The notes beneath the pieces are model-generated. The model was not told the DNA's origin and did not search any database. It worked only from the letters and a program-made list of their open reading frames with translations. Shown one piece after another: positions 1 through 11,620 of a stretch of DNA of 21,103 bases. Source of the stretch: Pelomyxa schiedti (taxonomy: Eukaryota; Evosea; Pelobiontida; Pelomyxidae); assembly GCA_020536535.1 (NCBI GenBank), contig JAHLWZ010000695.1, forward strand, positions 5,492-26,594. The letters are read 5' to 3'. Position 1 is the first letter of the stretch; each line of letters begins with the position of its first letter. The position numbers and the translations under genes were made by a program.

Positions 1-3000
1 GTGATGTGCCCCGTCACCTCGTTCGTGTTGTTGGTGGTGGTCGCGGTGCCCGTTGTTGTTGCGGGTCGGGAATTTGTGAACACGATCTCGGCACATGTCA
101 TCAACACTTTGTCAATCGCCGGGAATGACGGCCGGTCGATCTCTGCGTGTTTGTGTTTGTGTGGAGTCAGAGACTGCGGAATGCGGAAAGAAAAACGAAC
201 CGAGGATGGAGAGGCAGGACTCAACAACGAGAGAGAACAGACCCACGCACGCGCGGGGCACGTTGTTGTTGTTCATCTTGGGATCACATCGCAACGCGGA
301 GATGATTGCGATCCTACGGCCGAGGCACTCAGCAACGGGAATGTCGCCAACGTCATCACAAAGCCAGTCGACTTCTGTGCGTTTTATGTGTGAGTCAGAG
401 GGAGGCCAGGTTTTTGTATTGTTGACAAGCAAACCGGCAATTTCTGGAGGTGAGAGCGACGCTCTCTGGAGCCTCATAAATTCTGTCACTTGGGCACTGG
501 ACTTGGGCGTATTTACCGATGGTACTTCGCGTTGAAGAAGTTCACTCAACAAGACTGAAAACTCCCACATGTCTCCTTTTTTTTTTTTTAATTATATGTG
601 CATGGTGCGGAATTAATGTTGAGTGATATAACATTAACATCCACATACCTTGAATTCTGTAGTGCCCGGTGTGCATCTGTGGTGGCAAGTAAATCGGTGT
701 TCCAGCTCCATTTGTAAAACTCCCAGTCGGAGCTGGTTTACTCCAACCACAGCCGATTTGGTTCTGGATGGCCCTCGACACTCCTTCATTTTCAGTTATT
801 TTGAGTTACATATGTGTGCCGTTGTGGAAAGTACCAAAGTCAGTGATTTTTGGAGTTCCATGAGAATCCAAGAGAACATTGTTGCTGCTCAGGTCCCGGT
901 GCATGATATTCCTCCTGTGTTTTGGGTTGGATTTTTTTTTTTTTTTTATTGGGAAAAGTTAATTGGTGGTTATTTAAAAGAGTGCAAAAGAAGAAACAGA
1001 AATTGAAACCTGTGAAGTGCGGACATTCCTTTCGCAATTCCTGATGAAACTGCAACAACTTCCATGAAGGTCAAATCTTTCTAATTGTGTGGAATATGTC
1101 ACATTGACATTTTGAGTGAGACCAACAAAAAAAAAATAAAAGCGGGAGGAGAAAGAGGGAGCAAAAAAACAAACATGATGAAGGAGTTGCCTGAGGCTCA
1201 ATTCCATGAGTTCAGAGACGATCCAGAGTGACCCTGTGCTCGTGATGCACGTTCCAAGGCATCTCACAATGTTTGGGTGCCTCAACCTTGATGAAATCTG
1301 TGGGGGTGCGTGTTGGTGGGGTGGTGAGTTGATGAACGAATTTGTTTTCAAACACAGCATCATAGAGAGAAACTCTCTCACTCACCAGAGCTTCCTGCTG
1401 AAATCGTGTGATGTTGGACTCTGATTTGATAATTTCGTGAAGTGCTTTCACTGCCACGAATGAGGTTGTTTCTGATGATGATGAGGAAGAAGTAGCCGCA
1501 TTGTGAAGGAAGGAACACTTGAAAACGGTTCCATACGATCCAACTCCAAGTGTGGAAACAACTTTCAGGTCTTTCTCTTGTATTGTGGTGGTTGATTTGA
1601 TTCGAACCTTGATTTGAACAACATTTGTGTTGCTGTTGTTGTCTTGTTGTTGCTGTTGAATATCCTCCAAAGTTCTGGAGGAATCGGTCAACAGTTCCTC
1701 GGAGTTGTTGTTTTCTGGATCAGCAGTGAAAATGACTTGTTGAGTTGGTTCAACTCCGAACTTCCGTGAGATGATGATCTTCACCGCCTGCGTTCGGTTG
1801 TTTGTTTCCCACACAGAAACCAGTGAGTAAAATGAAAAAACACGGGAAACGGGGGAACTTCAAGGGAGGAACCCAGTCGCATACCATTTGAAGAGGACAG
1901 AAGGCACACACAATTTCATCAAAAGAGGGAAGATCCTCAAAATCAATCCTGATTTGTGATCGCTTGCAGCAGTTGTTGTTGTTGTCGTCGTAGTTTTCAG
2001 AAAGAATGTTGCACCACGTTCCGCCTTCTCCTTGTTCAACATGTGAAATCACGTGATTCGTATCTGTATTGCAAAGAAGAGTGTGGCATTGTGTTATAAT
2101 GTTGTCGTTTGAGAAAGCTGGATGTTGTTCCCACACATACAGTGCCGGAGATCACGAAATCTTTGTTTGTTGTCAGTTTCTCTTTCTTCATAGAATTGTT
2201 TCATTTCTTGAAATCTTTGTTTATCAACTTCTCTGCTTTTTCTTTCATCATGGAGAAGATTCAAGTTCTTTACGTTTTCATCCTCCAATTGCGTGATTCG
2301 TGCCTTCAGTTCTGTGATCTCATCTTTTGAACACAAAGAGTGAGGTTCACAGTGTTTGAATTTGATTTGAAGAGGGGGGTTTCTCTCAACTTATCTGCTG
2401 CTTTGCTGTGATTTCCCCGGAGTCTCTTTCTTGTTTCTCAACGAAGTTATTGTTGATGATGTCACCACCTTCCTCAAGAGCTTTGCTGGTATTTGGTGTT
2501 GTTGCCGCAGTCGTTGTTGTTGGTTGTGGTGAGGTGGATGACAATGATGACGTATTGTCTGAAGCCGAGGGTGGTTGTGGTTGCTGTTCTTGTGGTGGTG
2601 TTTCAGGAGGGGAGAGTATCTGCGGAATTGTTGATGTGGCTGGACACATGGCTTGAAACAGTTTCTGAACTGCCTCATTTTTCCAGCAGCACTCAAGTGC
2701 TGTTTTTCCAGTCTTGTTCTGTGCCAACAGTAAAATTACATTACATATCATCGAACGGGGCAGAAAAGAACCTTGATATGAGTGTTAATTCCCACACAGG
2801 ATAGAAGTTGTCTCACAATTACAACATTTCCTTTTCTGCAAGCAAGGTGAAGCGCGGTCTGAAAGAGATGAAAAAATTAAGTTTTGTGTCAAGAAATTAA
2901 TACAGTAAAGAAACTGAAGGGGAACGTACATCACCCTTTCATTTGCAAGGAAAACCCCAGAAAAGAAATAAGAGGAAGACAATAACAACAAGAAAAAAAC

Positions 3001-4682
3001 TCGTACTTCCTGAAAAAAAGTAAGAAACGAAGAACCAAGGTGGGAGCTCTTACAATCTACAAAATAGACATAAATCCCAAAAAAGTTAGAACAGAAAGCT
3101 GCAAGTATTTACTTACTCCCTTTTGAAAGGTATCGTAATGTTGTTGAATAAAAATAGGTGATAGAAATGAAATGATAAATTGTCCAGAGAATTTGAAGAA
3201 AGGAGAAAGTGAAGTAAGTACAAAGTTGATAGATCACGGAAATTGGGTTGGGATGGGTAGCTACACACTTCCTAAACACACCATGCAAGTAAGAATTGGT
3301 GAATCATGCAAATGGGGTTGGGGCAGTGGGGGGGGTGAGTTACACACAATCTAAGGACGCCACACAGAGCAAATCATGGAGTGAAATTGAGGCAAGTCAG
3401 AGAAATTGAACAACGCAAAAGGGTGGGGGGCAGTAACACACATACTAACCAACAGAGTGAAGAAAGGAGAGAAGCAAGTAAGAAATTGTACAAAAAGAGT
3501 GAAGCGAGGAGTGAAATTGGAGCAAGTAAGAAACTGATAAAAAGCAATGCAAGAGGTGAGGATACACACATCCTAATTTCACGCCACACAGTGAGATTGA
3601 GGTGAGTCAGAGAAATGGGGGAAAAAGCAATAAAAGGGTTGGAAGTACAGTACATCCAGCTAATTAGGTGCGAAATTTAAACAAGTAAGAAACTGATGAG
3701 CAACGTGGAGGAATGGGGTGGGGGGTAACACACTCCCTGAGCAAAGCAAAAAAATTGAAACAAGTCAGAGAAGTCGATGAAGAAAATGATGAACAATGCG
3801 AAAAGGGGAAGAATTTGAGGAATCATGTATGACATGACACAGAGTGAAGCAAGTGTGAGTTTGAACAAGCATGCAAAAAGGGATTGGAGTACACACATTC
3901 TAAGCACGCCAGGGTGAATCAGGGATTGAAATTGATGCAAGGATAAAAATTGAAGCAAGTCAGCGATATTGATGAATAACACAAAAAAAGGGTTGGTCAA
4001 TTACACACTTCCTAAATAAGCCACAGGGTGAAACAACGAGATAAATTGAACCAAGTCAGAGAATTGGTGAATAATGCAAAAAAGGGGATAGAGAAATGGC
4101 AGTACATACAGGCACACCCTGGGGGAAAGGATTACAGTTTTAAGAGGTAAACATAATCAGGAAGGTATATTACACACCATCTGTGAAGTGAAGATACACA
4201 CAAGTTAGTGAGTGAGGACTAATTCAAGATTAGAGGACAAAAATCAAAACAAACCTGGGCATTGACATCGATGTTCATTGACAACAAGAACTCAACACCC
4301 TTCTGGCTCTGTGCCCATGTAGCCACATGCAACGCTGTCTGTGTGTGCATGTGTGCAAAAACCGAAAAAAATACATTAGAAAATGCCCAAAAACCGAATT
4401 CCCTATTAACTTTAAATTATGAACTCTTTCAAAAAAAAAAAAAAAAAGAATATATCGGAGCACTGGTTTCCCTTTCGCACGCGCACACACCAGTCTTTGA
4501 TGTTTGTTGTTTATTGAGTTGAGGATGCCGGGGTCGCGATCCAGCAGCACCTGCAGTGACCCGACGTTGATGGCGGAGTATTCGGCCGCAGAGAACCACC
4601 GGCTGGGCCCAACCCGTGCCTGCTGGGGTCCCCTGTGCGGCGACGAAGTATTCGTTGTTGTTGTAGCTTGTGACTGCCCCAT
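1..4682 (-). CDS. Ankyrin-repeat / coiled-coil / protein kinase (copy A), 3' end beyond window
   Basis: Probable TKL-like Ser/Thr kinase with ankyrin repeats, paralogous to the gene at 17343-21015. Exons on the minus strand: 4491-4682, 4255-4338, 2772-2858, 2391-2718, 2141-2323, 1885-2063, 1386-1787, 1175-1297, 1010-1080, 835-914, 649-783, 435-575, 201-374, 1-142. The start is the first in-frame ATG (4682). The frame upstream stays open but offers only GTG. Order of parts: ankyrin-like segments (TALHVA, TALHLACRKG), a Pro/Gln/Ser/Thr-rich linker, a Glu/Lys-rich coiled coil, a conserved beta-grasp-like segment, then the kinase. Kinase motifs seen are GVGSYGTVFK, FVAVK, HRDLSSNNVLLD and TDFG, so catalytic residues are present. 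The APE position reads PPQ. A poly-Ser stretch sits between the glycine loop and VAVK. The join of exons 2 and 3 skips a few usual ankyrin residues, so a microexon in the 1.4-kb intron is possible. The last exon is cut by the window edge. Confidence 0.85.
2859..4254 (-). other. Oversized intron of kinase copy A
   Basis: This 1396-nt gap lies between two ankyrin exons, while the other introns of the gene are 51-152 nt. Its ends read GTTTGT and TTTCAG on the minus strand, and the flanking exons join in phase 0. I see no convincing coding stretch on either strand. Most of it is the degenerate repeat array listed separately. A small missed exon cannot be excluded, because the joined ankyrin repeat is a few residues short. 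Confidence 0.6.
3165..4200. repeat. Degenerate minisatellite-like array, units roughly 80-130 bp
   Basis: About ten diverged units. Each has a box like TACACACTTCCTAA (near 3262, 3341, 3434, 3562, 3727, 3889, 4000, 4171, with weaker copies near 3645 and 4102). The box is followed by text resembling CACGCCACAGAGTGAAATTG, then AAGCAAGTCAGAGAAATTGA, then GCAAAAAGGGTTGGGG. Spacing between boxes is mostly 80-130 bp, and one gap of about 160 bp fits two units. The units are too diverged to encode a protein repeat and carry stops in all frames. Confidence 0.75.
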
Positions 4683-5131
4683 GGAGGTGTGGTGCAATGG
4701 AGATGAGTATGTGGGAGCTAACACAATGTGATCATGAATGTGTGAGACCCCACTGGGTGGTGGGCCCACCCATCAAAGAACTCGAGCGTGCAGTCCTTTC
4801 TGTTGTCTTACTGTCTGATCTTCACCCAGAGGAGTACTGATTGAGATCTCAAGTCTTTGGCCCTTTGGAGAAATCGATTTTTTTTTTTATTTCTTTTGAA
4901 GGGACACGTTGCGTTGGCACTTCGTCGTTGTTACCCCCACCCCCAGTCTTGACATCGGTACCACGTCCCATAATTGGCCACCGTTCTCTACTACTCAATC
5001 GCACAAACCCAACCAACCGACGCTTACTTGAACACGAAACATAATTATCGTTGTAAACAAGACCACGCACCATCTCACTCACATAAAGAAAAAAAACCCA
5101 AGGGAAAGTCTATATCAGTGGAACCACGGCA
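4683..5131. promoter_or_regulatory. Shared 5' region of two divergent genes
   Basis: A 449-bp gap between the start codons of kinase copy A (minus) and the LRR-filamin-dynamin gene (plus). It should hold both promoters and 5' leaders. It contains a T-tract near 4877-4886 and purine-rich text just before 5132. I could not identify a TATA box or any named factor site, so the call rests on gene orientation only. Confidence 0.45.
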
Positions 5132-8100
5132 ATGATGTGCGAAAAGGAGAAGATAGAAGAGAGAATGGGGACGGCCAGGACCGTGGAGGGCGGACTGGAC
5201 GTGGACTTGTCGTCATTGGCTCTGCTGTCATTCCCAAACGTGGTCCTTAAAAGGGCTGCGGAGAAGCCCATCGCTTCTCTTTCTTTTAAGAACAACAAGC
5301 TGACTGGTAAGCGTGTTGTTTTTGCACTTCAATTTTTATCTCTCTCTCTCTTTTTTTTTTTTTTTTTAATATTGCTTGCTGTTGTGCCAACTGATGCTTA
5401 GAGTTGCCCTCTGAGATGGAACAACTTGCTCCAACACTCACGTGCCTCAATTTGGACAACAATAACTTCATTGACACCCCATCTGTGATTGCTTTGCTTC
5501 ATGCTCTTCAAGGTGGGTGGGCCTCTTTCTTCACTTTCGGTTTGATAATATGGTTGTTTCAGAGGTGCACCTGCGGTTCAATAAACTAAGTGGTGAATTG
5601 AATGTGGCGTTGTGTGGTCTTCCACTTTTAACGCACCTTGACCTGAGCTGCAACAGGCTGACCAGAATACCGCCAAATATACAAGGGTAAAATTTCCGAT
5701 TCCATCATTAACCCTAACTTTTGTGGAGATTGACTCACCTCAAAACTCTCAATCTGTTCCACAACTTCATTGTTGCAGTGGATCCAGCTTTGTTCTCTAT
5801 TGCATCGTTGCAGTCACTCAACCTTGGGTAACATGAACATAAACTCACATTCCAAGAAAATAACGAGCGTTCACAGCTCTAATCAAATACGAGAAATCCC
5901 ATCCGAAATTGGAAATCTAAGCTCATTGACAGAGGTATTATCTTTTCTTTCTTTTTTTCCCCCCTCACCCTTTGTCAGCTGGATATTTCCAACAACAACA
6001 TTACACGCCTTCCTGTTGAGTTGGTGAAACTGGGTGAAATCAAGACCCTTTCACTTCTCAACAATCCATGGGAATGCCCTTCACAGAGCATTTGTATGCA
6101 AGGAACAGAAGAAATATTCAAGGAACTGCGAAGACTTGCCTCTGGTTTTATTTCTCTCATTATGGCAACTTTTTAATCCCAATTAAGCCACTGGAAGTCC
6201 CAAGTTCTGTCAGCTAGTTGGTGTTACTAATACACTTCCCGGGAAGGCAATTCGATTCACAATCGTATCCAAAGGTAAAAATGAGGGAACTTTCTTTCAC
6301 TTCTTAATTGCCATGTTAGATTCAAATAATGTACCTCGTGTATCTGGGGGAGACAACTTTCTTGGTTTAATAGTTTGATATGTTTCCGTCCCTCTAACTT
6401 CTCTTCTCCAGTCCAAGTAACTGGGCAGGTGGGAGACATGCCTGTTGCTGGAGTCGAATCTGATGTCATTGACAACAAGAACGGCACCTACACCGTAACA
6501 TTAATGGTGCCCCAGCCTGGTACATACAACCTGAGGATACTTCTGAATTCCATTCCTCTTCAGCAATGTCCGGTTTTATTCACAGTCTTCCCACGTACAA
6601 CTGCCTCAATGAATTTCAATGTTTCACTTATTACCTCTCAGCTATTGTTGGGGATGCAGAAATTTCCCAATTGGATAAAATTGAGCTTGGGGATGATGTT
6701 GATATTGACCTTGCATTCCAACAGGTGGATGATAGCCACTTTCAGCAATATGGAAGATTGCTTCAATTAAGCAGAGAGTATGCTTGCGCCTCACGTAATT
6801 CAAAAAGTTTAATGAGTAGTCCAGGTTTAATTTTTGTATCCCCATCCCAGAAATTGTTGTTTGCGGCTCTGGTGCTATTTCCCACTTACCGGAAGCCATC
6901 TTTGGATTTTACCCATTCGATTTTGGTATTCTAAAAACCGCCATCTCAAGATTACGCTGAGTTCAAATAGGAGACCTGAAACTAAAGCGACCACTTGTCA
7001 TTCACATGATTTACAATGCAGAGTGTGGAGAACCAAAAGTTATTCTCAAGCGGGACAGAGCGTTTGGCACTTCGGTCACTGGTGGGATGCGGTGGGTGAA
7101 ACGCACATTATCTTTTGCTAACAGTCAAAAACTCAGGGACTTGCCAATGGCATTGCCTGATCTCCTGGAGCATCTTCAGGCACGAAATAAGGATATCACC
7201 CCAGTCCCCATGTACGTGCACATAGAGCATAGCGGTCTGATGACTGCAACAGTATTTGTGACTCCGGACTTTTCGTTCAACACCCCTGGAACTGCACCAG
7301 CAGCAACCGCGCAAGTTGAAGATATTGTGCTAGACTTGATCAAACCGCACCATAGGCTATTGTACTGCGTTCAACGTGTGCTTTCCAACGCTTAATTGTG
7401 CGTACTTCTAACTCCACAAAAGCTTGTATGGACTGGAAACTTGTGCAAATGTCACCCTGGGTCTCTCTGATCCTCAAGGCAGACCCCACATTCACCCGAA
7501 CCAAATTCATTTTTTCGGGGATGAACGAATACATCCAATCCCTGCACTCCACCTCTTTACTCAATGGCTTCTTCCAGGTTCAAATTTCTTTCATTTAATG
7601 CCTTCTCACTGAAATAGAGGCACTTGTTTCCTGGATCCTGCTATTTCCTCTCTTTCTTATCGTCTCCCGTTCGTAAGACATGTTCGAGCAAATCAGGTTC
7701 CCCCACTCTCTGGTCGTTTGTAGGCCTCATGCATCCACAGATTACCAGAAGAGGATTCTCCAAACCGAAAGGAGAGATTTCATGTTCCTGGAAAGCAACA
7801 ACTTCGACCAAAGGTAATGTGGAAGAAAAAACCGCTTCTAATTTCTGTTCGTTTTTCACAGGTTCCGGCCATTCATCGGGGCAATGGCAATCAGGAAAGC
7901 GACATATCAATTTATTGTGGAACAGTACCAGACCCAGACACCAATGATATGGCGCAAAGCATCTGATAGCATCAAGTCAACAACTGGACAATTGAATGAA
8001 TGTGTTGCCCTCCACGACTTGCTTCTGAGCGAAAAAAGTGATCTCCCATCAACACTGAGGTAGACCCAAGCGATAAAGAAGAATTATTAATTGATTCGTA

Positions 8101-9427
8101 GAGAACTTGTGAGCAACTACACAGAGAAGTTCTGCTTGTTGTTTGACTCCCTTATAAAAGGGTCTGCCCTTGGCTCACCAGCGGCAATGGGAATTTCACT
8201 TCCAGAAGAACTTGCCCTCACCCAAGGTTCCCCAAATCTAACTCCTGACACTGTTAACTTAATCTCTTCCAGAAACGTATGCCATCCCGCCGGTGAAAGA
8301 ACTTGGTGTGGAAAACGACATGTGCCATATTTTCGGTGGCAGTCAACTTGTATACATACCTCTACCTAGAGCTTATCAACGATTAACCATACACCATAGG
8401 TTCGAACTCTGGAGCACTTCCGGCACTTATGTGACACAGTACAACTGCCAAATCTGGCTGGTATATCAGATATTCTCCCATCCAATGTCAACCCCATTTT
8501 CGCGGTAAGTTTGAACACCAGAAATTAACAAAATGTTAAAAGTTTTCTAGGCAAGCCAGTTCGCCCAGCGGGAAGTTGCCACAGTTATGACACCCCTCAT
8601 CAACCAGCTATGTGACCGTGCCCTATTTGACATAAAGCACACAACCTCACTGGTTGAAAAGCTTTTGGCAAGCAATTCCCTTCCTGATACTGGTAATCGG
8701 CTACCCTTTCACCACTTAAGTTTCCGGTAACGCTTTACAGGCAAACATGACAGTGGAATATGTAAACGCATTGCTGAATTCTCCTATATCTCTAAACACG
8801 TGAAGGAATTGTTCTTGTATGACAATATGAGTGTTTTCCTTGTTGTAACATATATTCCACCAGGGAGATGGTCAGTCAACAAGCAGAACAATTCAAGGAA
8901 AAGTGCACATCGGAAGATTTCTCTAATCCTTGCGTTTTATGGGACATGCCATTTGTCTCCGCGTAAGCAACAGCGAATTTCCAATATCCATTCTTAAATT
9001 ACAAACAGAAAAGAACTCGGAGACGCCAAGAACAGAGTTTCTCTGATCAACAATGTATACAATCCATCATTCCGCTTTTCTGACAGTCAAATTCGACAAT
9101 ACCAAAAACAGATTTTCAGCAAACTCATAAAAAGCATCAGTGAAAGCGTAAGCATGAGGTTCTACAACATGTTCTTGTATTGTGTCACTGCCACAATCCC
9201 CCACTACATGCACTCCACTCTTCTTAGCCTTGAGGACTCACAGATAAAGAAATTGTTCCAGGTAATAAATACCGCCTTTGTACTTATCGGTATAAGCTAA
9301 CCCAAAATGTAATAACCAGTTGGAAGCACTGCAAGCACAACTGGACAAAGACATAGCCACACTCAAGAACACAGTGTCCGACTTTGAAGCAAAGGAGTCT
9401 GTGGCCAAGTCCATATCCCTGTATTGA
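5132..9427 (+). CDS. LRR - filamin repeat - dynamin-like protein with degenerate GTPase motifs
   Basis: A 23-exon model of 1036 aa. Exons: 5132-5306, 5402-5512, 5563-5686, 5729-5827, 5877-5934, 5979-6144, 6188-6274, 6412-6594, 6642-6794, 6851-6925, 6971-7375, 7423-7577, 7620-7672, 7724-7813, 7862-8059, 8102-8226, 8273-8349, 8400-8504, 8551-8692, 8741-8810, 8864-8962, 9009-9261, 9320-9427. Residues about 45-225 are leucine-rich repeats (LTCLNLDNNNF, LTHLDLSCNRLTRIP, LDISNNNITRLP). About 250-335 is one filamin/ABP280 immunoglobulin-like repeat (DNKNGTYTVTLMVPQPGTYN). About 375-640 follows the dynamin G domain: PEAIFG, KRPLVIHM, and ITPVPMYVHI match dynamin's LEAIVG, RRPLVLQL and ISPVPINLRV. About 640-920 resembles the dynamin stalk, and about 920-1036 a GED-like helical end. 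The P-loop lysine, switch-I Thr, DLPG and TKxD are all altered, so GTP hydrolysis is unlikely. A likely role is an actin- or membrane-associated scaffold (inference). The start is the first ATG; 5135 is equally possible. Confidence 0.8.
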
Positions 9428-9902
9428 TTTGATTTACCCCAACACAAAAGGAAGAAAAAGTAATAAGAGTTTTTTCCCCATCTTGCGTTTGTCTCCTCAA
9501 GAAGCCAGGGCAACGCAGAAAAAAAGAAGAACAAAGGTGATAGCGCCACGTGAAAGTGGCAGTCTCCTCAGAAGATTGAGGCCGCCGTGGACCGGAGAGT
9601 CTCTTGCGAGAGGGATGCTCTAAGATCGCGATCTCTTCCCAATCTTGATGCTGGGTGATAATCTCAGACCCCACAACAACGCTCTCAAAGACACCTCAGG
9701 CCCAAGGGACGATGCAGGGATAGATTCCAGCTAGGATTTTTTTCGAGAAAACTTATCTGGCCAGTAGACTAATCCGAGGGAATCACAGGTTTCAGAAATT
9801 CCTGGCAGCACATTTATACGTCGAAGTTACCCCACACAACTCCTTGTGGGATTTGGCTTGAATGGTGGTTTTTTTTTTGTTGTTGCCTAGAGGAAAGTGT
9901 TA
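9428..9902. other. Convergent intergenic region
   Basis: This 475-bp stretch lies between the stop codons of the LRR-filamin-dynamin gene (plus) and the dehydrogenase gene (minus), so it must hold both 3' UTRs. I found no recognisable protein and no AATAAA on the expected strand close to either stop. It holds the hairpin cluster listed separately and T-tracts near 9737-9743 and 9870-9879. Confidence 0.6.
9541..9743 (+). ncRNA. Candidate structured RNA (hairpin cluster), unidentified
   Basis: Four short hairpins lie within about 95 nt. GCCAC 9545-9549 pairs with GTGGC 9556-9560. CCTCA 9566-9570 pairs with TGAGG 9577-9581. CTCT 9601-9604 pairs with AGAG 9609-9612 around TGCG. AGATCGCGATCT at 9623-9634 is a 12-nt palindrome. 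A run of seven T at 9737-9743 could end a Pol III transcript. The strand is assumed from that T-run. It does not match U1, U2, U5, U6, SRP RNA or tRNA as I know them. It could equally be folded 3' UTR sequence. Confidence 0.2.
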
Positions 9903-11472
9903 TTATGATAGTACTGGTGTGAAATGCGGAGGGGTGATGTGCTGTTGTTCTGCTAGGGAGAGAAGGGCATTAGCAACTGCGGCCGGATATATAACCATCC
10001 CGGTGCCTGTTGTCTGCTGCTTGACCTTGGCCATTTCCGGGTCTCCTGGCACAAGCACAGGCTTGCTGGGGTCTGTTGCCGGAAGTGACCTCATGGTGTC
10101 CATGAACCCCTGGTTGTATTTTGTAAATTCAGTGATATGAGTGGAAGTAGGGTTACCTGAAGGCTGGCCTCGAAATTGGGGTTGAATGCGTGGGGGTCAA
10201 TTGCAATGAAGCAATGGGAAAGATCAGCCGGGCCCTGATTCTCGGCCTGAAGACTTGTTATTCATGTGTGCAAATTTCTTTTTGTAAAGAAAATGGAAAC
10301 CTTTCTCCAAGGCCCTAAGTTGGGACCCCACTTCCCTCCTGACATTATTCCGCAAAACAGTTCCACAAACATTGCCAAACCATAGCTTTATTCATGTTAG
10401 GAGCGTGGTATAATGGAGTTTATATACCCTTTATAGCCGCAATGTTCTTCATCACCACCGAGAGGAGCAAGACCACCCCTGTCCAAAACGGCTGCTGGAT
10501 TCGTTGTTGGTAGTCCCGAGCCGTCTACTCCCCACCCAATTGGGACATTAATGCCTTTGCGGTTACACAGTTCCACTTTCCCAATGGGTACTGGCAAATA
10601 TAAGAGAAGGAATGTATGCATGGCAGGAAAAAGACCTGTTGAGGTTGCCATATCCAAAGTGAAGGAGTCGCCATGTTCACCTGGAGCAGATACAGCAATC
10701 GGGTTGGTTCCCAGTGCTGGAGGTGGTGTGGACCTTGTTGGACAAACAAGTTTTCGGCTGTTTGTCATGCTGACCCCCACCATTCCTTGTTTCTCCTGTG
10801 AGAGAATATAAAACGCCAGGTAATATGGAAAAAGGGAAAAAAGCATACAGCCAGCAGAGCATAATACCCGGCTATCCCGTAGTGATTTGAGCCTCTTGCC
10901 ACAACCATGGCAATTCCGTTTGTGCGGGCCTTTTGTATTGCCAAGTTCATGCAAAATGTGCCAACATAGCCACCCAATCCACCACGCCCATCAACCACAG
11001 CAGTGCCTGGTGTTTCATTCATAACCTAATACAGAAATTTTACTTCATGTTCCTTTTTGTTTCATTTCTATCTTATTTGTTAAATATGGGGATCCCATTC
11101 ATACCACTGGTTCCACACCCTTTGTCATATCAGGGGACAGTAGTTCAGTCACATACATGTCCAACCTGTTCAGTCCATGTGAATTCACGCCCCTCTCATC
11201 TTTTTGAAAAAGAAAGCCCCCCCCACCAAATCATTTCCCACAAGTATGTCCCACAAGACGCCCAATTAGTGCAAATTCCCCATTTCACCGTAAACCACAA
11301 CTCACACATCGCAACACGTCCAGGCAACCACACCCATAATACTATTACCGGCAGTTACTAGTAGATCTGCGTGTACCTCCGCGTGCGAAGGTGATGCCCC
11401 GGCACTCACGAGGCACGACGCCGCGAACCGCCTCAGCTCAGCCCCACAACATCCCACCGTCGTTGCTGCCAT
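9903..11472 (-). CDS. Malate/L-lactate dehydrogenase, LDH2 family (NAD(P)-dependent)
   Basis: Interconverts a 2-hydroxy acid and a 2-oxo acid (probably malate/oxaloacetate or lactate/pyruvate) with NAD(P). Family members also use sulfolactate or ureidoglycolate, so the substrate is open. Exons on the minus strand: 11349-11472, 11105-11199, 10849-11025, 10636-10795, 10428-10590, 10301-10385, 10157-10246, 9903-10109, giving 366 aa, the normal family length. Landmarks in order: DERGVNSHGLNRL with the conserved His at residue 49; ARGSNHYGIAGYY (about 116-128); LGTNPIAVSAPG; SFTLDMATS; CGYKGYGLAMFVEL; CFIAIDP; and KPVLVPGDPE near the C-terminus. It closely resembles animal LDH2-type malate dehydrogenases. 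No targeting peptide is obvious, so it is probably cytosolic. The start is the first ATG in the frame that leads into the SAGASPSHAEVHADLLV helix. The fold is unrelated to classical Rossmann MDH/LDH. Confidence 0.92.
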
Positions 11473-11620
11473 CCGTTCTCCAAAATGTGCCCGGTCTACG
11501 AATTTGTCCGCTGGGTAGATTGGGTTTGGATAGAGACCACCACACTGTTAGGTGTGCTGCGGTGTTGATAGTTGTTGTTTTACTTGTGTAGTAAGGGAGA
11601 AACAAGCCTGAAGACAAACA

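Noticed and set aside
6825-6850. 26-nt intron before the degenerate P-loop
   Set aside because: It keeps the frame, but a GTAATT donor at 6795 gives a 56-nt intron of typical length and the same phase. Either choice leaves the P-loop change unaffected.
8831-8863. Very short 33-nt intron after ATGA at 8830
   Set aside because: It breaks the reading frame. A donor at 8811 gives a 53-nt intron and keeps the frame, so I used that.
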